Below are positions 22,379 to 27,881 of a DNA stretch of 29,276 nt, piece after piece (within the stretch, counting starts at the first letter, position 1; every line of letters begins with the position of its first letter). This DNA comes from JANWHZ01 sp035758575 (GTDB taxonomy: Bacteria; Patescibacteriota; Saccharimonadia; Saccharimonadales; UBA4665): positions 1-29,276 of the forward strand of contig DASTXH010000035.1 of the NCBI GenBank assembly GCA_035758575.1, read 5' to 3'. The notes beneath the pieces were generated by a model. It saw only the letters and a program-made list of their open reading frames with translations. It ran no database searches and was not told the origin of the DNA. The translations under genes and the position numbers were made by a program.

Positions 22379-22475
22379 GGCCACGGGTTAGGGCCTGACA
22401 CCATGCCATACAAAAAGACCCACGAGTGGTGGGTCTTTTTGTATGGTGCGGGTGACGGGACTCTAACCCGTGGCC
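22379..22475. repeat. Imperfect long palindrome including the 3' end of tRNA-Gly
   Basis: The 18-bp terminator stem (22406-22423/22429-22446) is nested in a larger inverted repeat: 22379-22391 matches the T-arm of tRNA-Gly (22463-22475) in inverted orientation, with partial similarity between. The T-arm and acceptor end thus occur twice, facing each other. Confidence 0.55.
22406..22446 (-). terminator. tRNA-Gly terminator
   Basis: A perfect 18-bp stem (22446-22429 with 22423-22406) and 5-base loop. On the minus strand GACCCAC/GTGGGTC is followed by TTTTT. The stem begins inside the CCA end of the tRNA. Confidence 0.85.
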
Positions 22476-22520
22476 TCGTCCTTGGCAAGGACGCGCTCTA
22501 AACAACTGAGCTACACCCGC
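22444..22520 (-). tRNA. tRNA-Gly (anticodon GCC)
   Basis: Acceptor GCGGGTG/CACCCGC, D-arm GCTC/GAGC, anticodon stem CGTCC/GGACG around TTGCCAA (GCC), T-arm ACGGG/CCCGT around TTAGAGT, discriminator A, encoded CCA at 22446-22444. The T-loop is TTAGAGT rather than the common TTCRANY, a deviation at its third base. Confidence 0.9.
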
Positions 22521-22627
22521 GTAACAGATAAAATTATACACAATGAGGATATTTACGCAAGTCTTGCGGTACTCATTACCGTTCGCGTATTGAGCCGCCT
22601 GCAGCCTGCCCTCATTGAAGCGACTGT

Positions 22628-22667
22628 CAGTAAAAATACCCCAGCTTTCGCTGCGGTATTTTTACTG
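22628..22667 (-). terminator. tRNA-Phe terminator
   Basis: Arms 22628-22640 and 22655-22667 pair over 13 bp, with a further CAGC/GCTG stem inside, and a T-run on the minus strand. It starts within the CCA of tRNA-Phe. Confidence 0.8.
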
Positions 22668-22741
22668 GTGGCGCCTCCCAGACTCGAACTGGGGACACAA
22701 GGCTCTTCAGGCCTCTGCTCTACCAACTGAGCTAAAGCGCC
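22666..22741 (-). tRNA. tRNA-Phe (anticodon GAA)
   Basis: Acceptor GGCGCTT/AGGCGCC (one G-U), D-arm GCTC/GAGC, anticodon stem GAGGC/GCCTT around CTGAAGA (GAA), T-arm CCCAG/CTGGG around TTCGAGT, discriminator A, encoded CCA at 22668-22666. Confidence 0.93.
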
Positions 22742-22761
22742 ACGGTATTGGTATTACGACG

Positions 22762-22853
22762 CAGTTCTCGTCTGGGTCCCCCAGACATCGTACGCTGAAG
22801 CAGCGTACTCCTTCCTGCGGTGCTCGCCGTGAAATCGAGCAAGCTCGTTTCAC
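22762..22853. repeat. Hairpin cluster between tRNA-Phe and a broken tRNA
   Basis: Three stems are visible: 22770-22776/22780-22786 (7 bp), 22790-22797/22801-22808 (8 bp) and 22829-22840/22843-22853 (11 bp with one bulge). The first overlaps a sequence that resembles the tRNA-Phe T-arm in inverted orientation (22762-22780). Confidence 0.5.
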
Positions 22854-22872
22854 GCCTGCGCTCCTCGTCCGC

Positions 22873-22930
22873 CGAACTGGGGACACAAGGCTACCAGTGC
22901 CTCATGCTCTACCGACTGAGCTAAAGCGCC
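22873..22930 (-). pseudogene. Truncated tRNA, paralog of tRNA-Phe
   Basis: The minus strand carries acceptor GGCGCTT, a D-arm, an anticodon arm and CCCCAGTTCG of the T-arm, nearly identical to tRNA-Phe over both ends, then stops matching in the T-loop. No 3' T-stem or acceptor strand follows. The anticodon loop holds CTGGTA with one extra base; read with U33 and A37 the anticodon would be GGT (Thr), but the stem register is then irregular. Probably non-functional, unless interrupted by an intron-like insert. Confidence 0.6.
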
Positions 22931-23002
22931 GCGCGTGACCCCACTATAATAACTTCTTAGGCGTTATTTTTCAACCTCAATACAAGAAGCTACTATCATG
23001 TT

Positions 23003-23374
23003 CTACCGGCTGGATATAGCCAACGACTCAAGCCTGCCTATAAAGCTTTCAATATTAGCGATAAGGTCGTTCTTCTGCTGTACGGTTCGCGCAGCATCGC
23101 TATCGTTCTTCGAGAACTGAGCCTTTTTGTCCCGTATCTCGGCCTCTAGCTGATGCAGACGCGCTTCGAGCGCGGCCCTACGCCGGTTGTCGGGCTCTAG
23201 GCGCAATTCGGCGTGTATTTCAGCATGAGCAACCTCGGCCTGCGCAATCTCGTTATGCAGCTGAACGCCCGCCCGGTATGCTTCCGACTGGGTCGCGTGG
23301 ATGTCGTCGCGTAGCGCCCCTGCAGCGTCGCGCAAACGCTTTGCCGCCTCTTGGATATATACATCTACAGCCAT
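23003..23374 (-). CDS. Coiled-coil protein, unknown function
   Basis: Start ATG 23374 (123 residues) is set by a strong AAGGAGG (23381-23387), 6 bases upstream; the frame is open 50 codons further but that part overlaps the neighbouring gene. The protein is almost entirely helical and charged (A, E, R, Q, D), with heptad spacing through about residues 5-115, and no signal or TM helix. It is adjacent to the VIT1-slipin operon and on the same strand, separated by about 80 bases. No family is recognised. Confidence 0.75.
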   Translation of the reverse strand: MAVDVYIQEAAKRLRDAAGALRDDIHATQSEAYRAGVQLHNEIAQAEVAHAEIHAELRLEPDNRRRAALEARLHQLEAEIRDKKAQFSKNDSDAARTVQQKNDLIANIESFIGRLESLAISSR

Positions 23375-23456
23375 GTCAGACCTCCTTATATGCGTACTAT
23401 GCAACATAGACGGCAAAAGCGCTATGGAATAGCTTACTCTGGATGCGCGGTAATTC

Positions 23457-24176
23457 TCACCCGGTAATACGGCCAAACAAATGGCCGATACCAAATGTAA
23501 TGAGCATAGCAACCGCGCCGCCAACGATAACTCGTGCTACAACCCGGGCATGGGGCGCACGGCTTACCGTGGCACTGATGTAACCGGTCAGCGCCAAAGC
23601 AATAAGCACCGCTACAACAGTCGTCACAATACGCGACATATGCCCTGGGGCAAGCATGGTCGCAATAAGTGGCACCAACCCGCCGGCCGTAAAAGCCAGG
23701 AACGACGATAATGCGGCGGCGGTCGGACTGCTAAGATCTTCTTCGTCTATGCCGAACTCAGCGTCCAGGTGCGCCTTGATGACATCATGCTCGGTCAACT
23801 CTTTAGCCACCTGATGCGCCGTCTTGGCCGACAAACCCTTTGCTTGGAACGTAGCCGCCAAATCTTCAAATTCTTCGTCAGGATGGTTTTCCAACCGCCA
23901 TTTTTCGGTCTTGATGAAGGCATGTTCAGTATCCCGCTGGCTGCTGACCGACACATACTCGCCAACGGCCATAGACAGGGCGCCAGCGGCCAGACCTGCT
24001 ATGCCCGCTGCCAAGATTGCATTGCGGTTATCGGTAGCACCTGCCACGCCCAAAATGATGCTGGAAACCGACACTATGCCGTCGTTGGCGCCCAACACGG
24101 CTGCACGCAGCGAATTGAGCTTAGCGTTTGATGCTTTGGAATGAGCGGGATCTTTGGTTGCGGTTGTTTCTGCCAT
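23457..24176 (-). CDS. VIT1/CCC1-family membrane transporter
   Basis: 239 residues. Helix 1 with L-G-A-N-D-G-I-V-S-V-S-S-I-I-L-G-V (about 28-45) and helix 2 with G-L-A-A-G-A-L-S-M-A-V-G-E-Y-V-S-V-S-S-Q (about 60-80) are signatures of the VIT1/CCC1 family, which moves Fe2+ or Mn2+ out of the cytosol. A charged cytoplasmic domain (about 82-145, many E and H) corresponds to the metal-binding domain. Three more helices follow, at about 155-175, 183-204 and 215-235. It starts directly after the slipin stop (TAA then ATG, no gap), so the two are coupled. Confidence 0.9.
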   Translation of the reverse strand: MAETTATKDPAHSKASNAKLNSLRAAVLGANDGIVSVSSIILGVAGATDNRNAILAAGIAGLAAGALSMAVGEYVSVSSQRDTEHAFIKTEKWRLENHPDEEFEDLAATFQAKGLSAKTAHQVAKELTEHDVIKAHLDAEFGIDEEDLSSPTAAALSSFLAFTAGGLVPLIATMLAPGHMSRIVTTVVAVLIALALTGYISATVSRAPHARVVARVIVGGAVAMLITFGIGHLFGRITG

Positions 24177-24938
24177 TTATTTCTCTTTACTCATAAATTC
24201 TTTTACACTTTTCACGGTATCCATAAACTGCGCCGGGAACACAATGGTGCTGTTTTTCTCGACAGCTATGTCACTAAGCACCTGCAAATTGCGCAGCTGC
24301 AAAGCAATAGGGTGCGCTGCGATGGTATCTGCTGCCTCACCCAACTTGGCGGCACTCAATTGCTCACCCTCGGCGGCAATAATCTTCGCCCGCTTTTCAC
24401 GCTCTGCCTCGGCCTGCTTCGCCATGGCACGTTGCATGGAATCGGGCAATTGTATATCTTTGATTTCTACCGAGCTAACAAACACGCCCCACTTTTCGGT
24501 GACGTTTTCCAGAATATCTTTTACTTTGCTGTTGATAGCGGTCGTTTCGCTCAGCACCTCATCAAGCGTGCTTTGGCCAATAACATTCCGCACTGTGGTC
24601 TGGGCATTCTGATAGATAGCTGACACTACATTTTCAATCTCTACGATAGACTTAATGGGATCCTGAATCTGGTAGTACGCTACGGCTGCTACATCCACCG
24701 ATACGTTATCGCGGGTAATGATCTTTTGCGATTCCACCGGCAGCGTTACGGTGCGCAAAGACACCTTTTTCATTTGGTCGACAAGCGGGATGATCAGCCG
24801 CAGGCCAGGCTCCTTTATTTGTTTCTGCACACGGCCCAGGCGGAATACCACACCCCGCTCGTACTGGTTAATAAGCCGGATGCCCTTAATGATCACCACG
24901 AGCAATACAAAAGCAACCGCCCCGATCCAAAATCCCAT
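24177..24938 (-). CDS. Slipin/stomatin-like SPFH protein
   Basis: Start ATG 24938 (253 residues) has GAGGT 7 bases upstream. A single N-terminal membrane helix (about 3-19) is followed by the SPFH/Band 7 domain: Y-E-R-G-V-V-F-R-L-G-R (about 27-37), P-G-L-R-L-I-I-P, D-N-V-S-V-D-V-A-A-V-A-Y-Y and V-I-G-Q-S-T-L-D-E-V-L. A coiled-coil helix A-K-Q-A-E-A-E-R-E-K-R-A-K-I-I-A-A-E-G-E follows. These proteins oligomerise at membranes and organise or quality-control partners. Slipins usually sit beside an NfeD gene; here the partner is a VIT1 transporter instead. Confidence 0.92.
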   Translation of the reverse strand: MGFWIGAVAFVLLVVIIKGIRLINQYERGVVFRLGRVQKQIKEPGLRLIIPLVDQMKKVSLRTVTLPVESQKIITRDNVSVDVAAVAYYQIQDPIKSIVEIENVVSAIYQNAQTTVRNVIGQSTLDEVLSETTAINSKVKDILENVTEKWGVFVSSVEIKDIQLPDSMQRAMAKQAEAEREKRAKIIAAEGEQLSAAKLGEAADTIAAHPIALQLRNLQVLSDIAVEKNSTIVFPAQFMDTVKSVKEFMSKEK

Positions 24939-24969
24939 AGTTTTTACCTCATACAATTATCGTATTTGT

Positions 24970-24978
24970 ATTATAGCA
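24970..24978 (-). promoter_or_regulatory. Extended -10 promoter of the slipin-VIT1 operon
   Basis: TGC TATAAT on the minus strand, about 31 bases before ATG 24938. This transcript has a leader with a ribosome site, unlike many others here. Confidence 0.6.
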
Positions 24979-25008
24979 AGCCCAGTAGGTCGTATGCGCT
25001 GGATTCTG

Positions 25009-25014
25009 TATACT
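25009..25014 (+). promoter_or_regulatory. -10 box of the GNAT gene
   Basis: TATACT, 6 bases before ATG 25021; no ribosome site fits. Divergent from the slipin promoter about 35 bases away. Confidence 0.45.
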
Positions 25015-25020
25015 GCATAG

Positions 25021-25527
25021 ATGTCTTTAGAATCACCCCCTGCCATACGCCTCGCGGCCCCTTCTGATCTGCTTGGTATTGAATACTTAGGCGAACAGCT
25101 GATGGCATCCGACAAGCAGTACGACCACACACTGCAAGCCCCCACTCTATATAACATCGCCGGCCAGGAAGATATACTCATGGACAGGATAGCTGCATTA
25201 GGAAAATCAGCGCTATGCACCGTGGCCACCGTGCAAAAATATGACCACGACAAGATCGTAGGCTTCGCCTTGGCTCGTGTCGTTGCCCCAAATGCATTTC
25301 GTCCAATGTCAAGCGTGTTGCTTGAGCAAATTTGCGTCGACCAAGGATACAGAGGCTTGGGGATCGGCACGCATCTGCTCGACACGGTGGTATCCTGGGC
25401 CACAGAAAGAGATGCTGCGTATGTCGACCTGAACGTCCTCGCACAAAATGAGGCTGCAATGACATTTTATCAAAAGGCCGGCTTCGCCACAGTCCGCCTG
25501 ACCATGCGGCATACGCTGAGCGGATGA
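25021..25527 (+). CDS. GNAT-family N-acetyltransferase
   Basis: 168 residues. The acetyl-CoA-binding motif A is clear: L-E-Q-I-C-V-D-Q-G-Y-R-G-L-G-I-G-T-H-L-L at about 101-120. Motif B, N-E-A-A-M-T-F-Y-Q-K-A-G-F, follows at about 143-155. The N-terminal part has I-R-L-A-A-P-S-D typical of the family. It transfers an acetyl group to an amine; the substrate is unknown. It is monocistronic and the only plus-strand gene in the right third of the window, divergent from slipin. Confidence 0.9.
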   Translation: MSLESPPAIRLAAPSDLLGIEYLGEQLMASDKQYDHTLQAPTLYNIAGQEDILMDRIAALGKSALCTVATVQKYDHDKIVGFALARVVAPNAFRPMSSVLLEQICVDQGYRGLGIGTHLLDTVVSWATERDAAYVDLNVLAQNEAAMTFYQKAGFATVRLTMRHTLSG

Positions 25528-25561
25528 GGGCTACTAGCGCCAGCGTTCCAATCTAAACCGT

Positions 25562-25607
25562 ACCAATATAAAAGGCACATCCTTGCGGATAAGCCTTTTA
25601 TATTGGT
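25562..25607 (-). terminator. tRNA-Ala(GGC) terminator
   Basis: Arms 25562-25576 and 25593-25607 pair perfectly over 15 bp; the loop holds ATCC/GGAT closed by GCAA. The stem begins in the CCA end of the tRNA. T-runs exist on both strands, so it may also end the GNAT transcript. Confidence 0.75.
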
Positions 25608-25680
25608 GGAGCATAAGGGATTCGAACCCTTGACCTCATCCATGCCATGGATGCGCGCTAGCCAACTGCGCTAATGCCCC
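25604..25680 (-). tRNA. tRNA-Ala (anticodon GGC)
   Basis: Acceptor GGGGCAT/ATGCTCC (one G-U), D-arm GCGC/GCGC, anticodon stem CATCC/GGATG around ATGGCAT (GGC), T-arm AAGGG/CCCTT around TTCGAAT, discriminator A, encoded CCA at 25606-25604. The 180 bases upstream of it contain no gene. Confidence 0.93.
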
Positions 25681-25859
25681 GCGTCCCGCATGGGACAAAC
25701 CTACGGTTTTCCCATCGCGCCGGCAACATGGAATACATTTTGTCGGGCTGCTCTTTCTAAACTGCGATACTATATCTTCGGCTTACACTTTGGAATGTAG
25801 CAAAAAGACCCTTAAACTGTAGCAGGTTACCCCTGTTTTGGCAAGACCGGCAGGCCTAA

Positions 25860-26288
25860 CTACAATTCAGGCAAGTCCTTCAGCACTTCGCCGGCATAGG
25901 CAATCTCCCAGGCGCCCTCGTAAATCTTTTGGCGGCCGTGGTCACTGCCAATGCCGACCCATCTACCCTCCATGTGCTTTTCGTCATCGCTGATTATCAC
26001 CTGGAAAACACCGCTATACATCTTCCCCTGAAACTCACCCTGCGGTGCGGTATTCTCCAGCCATACACCTGTAGCCAGATTGGCATCAAGCGTGCAGTGC
26101 GCCTGAATATACGCCGATTGTGCGTTAGGCAGGCTGTGCAATACGAAGCCGTCGTGTGTACGCTCTAGCCGCACATAGTAGCTGCTGGCATCGTCGCCGC
26201 TATGCGTATTGCTGGGAAAGTAATAGCTGCAGCGCCAAATGCCCGATAGCGATCCGGCATGCATATTTGAGTGCGTCACCAACTTCAT
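25860..26288 (-). CDS. Tandem-paralog domain protein, copy A
   Basis: 142 residues, one domain. Conserved landmarks shared with the next two genes are L-S-G-I-W-R-C-S-Y-Y near residue 14, R-T-H-D-G-F-V-L-H-S-L, a T-G-V-W-x-E-N turn, G-K-M-Y-S-G-V-F-Q-V-I, M-E-G-R-W-V-G and a closing G-A-W-E-I-A-Y-A-G. The pattern of short strands and turns suggests a small beta barrel. I recall similar domains at the C-terminus of XRE-type regulators in actinobacteria; here it stands alone. AGGAGG sits 4 bases before ATG 26288, and the gene starts 8 bases after copy B stops. No signal or TM segment. Function unknown. Confidence 0.82.
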   Translation of the reverse strand: MKLVTHSNMHAGSLSGIWRCSYYFPSNTHSGDDASSYYVRLERTHDGFVLHSLPNAQSAYIQAHCTLDANLATGVWLENTAPQGEFQGKMYSGVFQVIISDDEKHMEGRWVGIGSDHGRQKIYEGAWEIAYAGEVLKDLPEL

Positions 26289-26296
26289 GGTTCCTC

Positions 26297-26698
26297 CTAG
26301 CCCTCTACCTGCACCAACTCCCAGTGCCCGGTGAATACTTTTGGCTTACCGTTGTTATAACCGGCGGCGACCCACATACCTTCCATATGCGTGTGCTCGT
26401 CGTTCATGATCAGCTGGAATGCGCCCTTGTACGTCATGCCCTCCCAGTCGCCGGCGGGCGATGAACTGTCCATAAACGTGCCAGTCACCAGCGAACCATC
26501 CACCGTAAAACGTGCCTCCAGATGAGCACCAGGCGCATCGCTGCCGATGCTATGCACGACATAACCGTCTTCGTGCCGGTCGATCTTTACTGTGTACTCG
26601 CTGGTTTCCTCGCGCCCGCCCGGCTTAGTATTGGGGTACCAGTAGCAACACCGCCAGGTGCCTGGGAACTTGAGTATATCGTTGGTTGTAAGTGTCAT
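26297..26698 (-). CDS. Tandem-paralog domain protein, copy B
   Basis: Start ATG 26698 gives 133 residues; the longer frame overlaps copy C. Landmarks parallel copy A: F-P-G-T-W-R-C-C-Y-W-Y, D-G-Y-V-V-H-S-I, L-V-T-G-T-F-M-D-S-S-S-P-A-G-D, G-M-T-Y-K-G-A-F-Q-L-I-M, H-M-E-G-M-W-V-A and G-H-W-E-L-V. TATAGT (26708-26713) ends 9 bases before the ATG, so copies B and A may have their own promoter inside the array, with no room for a strong ribosome site. Copy C ends 31 bases upstream. Confidence 0.8.
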   Translation of the reverse strand: MTLTTNDILKFPGTWRCCYWYPNTKPGGREETSEYTVKIDRHEDGYVVHSIGSDAPGAHLEARFTVDGSLVTGTFMDSSSPAGDWEGMTYKGAFQLIMNDEHTHMEGMWVAAGYNNGKPKVFTGHWELVQVEG

Positions 26699-26729
26699 AG
26701 TACTCTTACTATACGCCCTTTCGGCAAAC

Positions 26730-27122
26730 TTAGTGTGCAGGGGCGGTGTCGCCCACGTAGGCCAACTCCCAGGGGCCAACGTTTATCTTCATATCTTTAC
26801 TGTAACCCAACCACTTGCCCCGCATTTTCTTGCCATCGTCATGCACGACCATTTGGATGGCGCCGTGGTACACCGCACCTTTATAGTAGCCGTGCGGGTC
26901 GGTTTCTTCCTGCCATGAGCCGGTGGCTATATTTCCCTGCAGTGACATGCGGATGAGGAGGTATGACCTGCTGTCACGGGGCAGGCTCTCAAGCACAAGC
27001 GAGGTGCCTTGCCGCTTGAGGCGCACAAAATGCTCGCTGGTGAATTCGCCGTCGCGGCTACTACTGGTGTAACGGTATGTACTCCGCCATACACCGGTGA
27101 GATCGTTGTTCGCGTCTGCCAT
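26730..27122 (-). CDS. Tandem-paralog domain protein, copy C
   Basis: Start ATG 27122 (130 residues) follows a GGAGGG by about 9 bases. It has the clearest form of the domain: L-T-G-V-W-R-S-T-Y-R-Y-T-S-S, E-H-F-V-R-L-K-R-Q-G, L-E-S-L-P-R-D-S-R-S-Y, I-A-T-G-S-W-Q-E-E-T, G-A-V-Y-H-G-A-I-Q-M-V, M-R-G-K-W-L-G and G-P-W-E-L-A-Y-V-G. It is first of the three and is preceded by a structured RNA locus with its own promoter and terminator (27190-27343), so the array may be regulated by attenuation. Confidence 0.82.
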   Translation of the reverse strand: MADANNDLTGVWRSTYRYTSSSRDGEFTSEHFVRLKRQGTSLVLESLPRDSRSYLLIRMSLQGNIATGSWQEETDPHGYYKGAVYHGAIQMVVHDDGKKMRGKWLGYSKDMKINVGPWELAYVGDTAPAH

Positions 27123-27189
27123 GTACAAGCGCCCTCCATGTTACTACCCGCATAGTACCATACGAACGCAATATTTGTCCGTGATATTC

Positions 27190-27224
27190 AAAACAAAACG
27201 GGCCGGATTGGTCCGACTCGTTTT
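27190..27224 (-). terminator. Terminator ending the 27190-27310 RNA
   Basis: AAAACG/CGTTTT outer stem (27224-27219 with 27200-27195), CGGA/TCCG inner stem, 4-base CCAA loop, T-rich tail on the minus strand. Confidence 0.55.
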
Positions 27225-27310
27225 GACTCGTGCGCGCCCACCCTAGGCGCGGGCATAAAATTTTGTGTGAAAATTTTTGTTTCACGCGCCCCGATAAGGC
27301 GCACGAACTA
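27190..27310 (-). ncRNA. Structured leader or small RNA upstream of the paralog array
   Basis: From the predicted start near 27310 the minus strand forms an outer stem 27306-27299/27235-27228 (8 bp), an inner GC stem 27290-27285/27251-27246 (6 bp) and a hairpin 27284-27280/27272-27268 (5 bp). A terminator hairpin (27224-27195) with a CGTTTTGTTTTG tail follows. The stretch is non-coding and GC-rich stems alternate with A/T-rich loops. The next gene (copy C) starts about 70 bases after the terminator. No known RNA family is recognised. It could be an attenuator or a free RNA. Confidence 0.5.
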
Positions 27311-27315
27311 TCCTA

Positions 27316-27343
27316 AGCATAACAACTTTGGCAATACTGTCAA
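27316..27343 (-). promoter_or_regulatory. Consensus-like promoter for the 27190-27310 RNA
   Basis: TTGACA (27343-27338), 16-base spacer, TATGCT (27321-27316) on the minus strand, immediately after the stop of the upstream gene at 27349. Confidence 0.6.
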
Positions 27344-27348
27344 GCGCG

Positions 27349-27872
27349 CTACCCAATAAGTACCGCTTCTATTTCCTGCATTTCGGCAATGCATGGCGAC
27401 AGCACCGTATCCGTACGGAGTTTAGCCTCCTTGCCGTCGACCCAAACGCTTATCCACTTACAATGTTCGCCATTACGCTCTTCGTTCCATCGCACACTCT
27501 GCTCGGCGCGCAGGATCTCGGCAGTCTTTGTGTTGTCGGGATTATAGAAATCAATATGGTCAAGACCAACGGCATCAGTGGAGCCGGGACGGCGCTGCAT
27601 GAGCTTTACCACCGAGATATCCCACGCCAGCGGCGTGCCCTTCAGGTGCATAGTTATAAGCCAGCGCTCGTTGACCCAGCCAAAGTGAATTTGGTCACAC
27701 AAAAATCCCGCAGCTCCTCGAACTGCTTGTGCAGCTCGGCGGCATCGGCCATCTTCCAGGCGGCCGCAGTCGGCCTTTGGCCGTCAAAAAATGCCGCCTG
27801 TACCCTGCTTTTTGCAAACACCTGCCATCCTGCCCGATACATTTCTATAGCTTGGTTCAGCTCATCAACCAT
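27349..27872 (-). pseudogene. Orphan gene downstream of ligA with a one-base frameshift
   Basis: A strong start (ATG 27872, GGAGGGGG 4 bases upstream, 9 bases after the ligA stop) opens a frame coherent through F-E-E-L-R-D-F. At a run of five Ts (27705-27701, minus strand) the sense passes to the adjacent frame, C-D-Q-I-H-F-G-W-V-N-E-R-W-L, which continues to the stop at 27349. Adding one T restores a single protein of about 175 residues. It appears to be a soluble alpha/beta protein ending W-I-S-V-W-V-D-G-K-E-A-K-L-R-T-D-T-V. No family is recognised. The T-run makes sequencing error the first suspicion. Confidence 0.65.
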
Positions 27873-27881
27873 ACCCCCTCC

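Noticed and set aside
22081..22541. Minus- and plus-strand frames across the tRNA-Gly region
   Set aside because: They run through the tRNA gene, its terminator and the duplicated fragment and have no ribosome sites.
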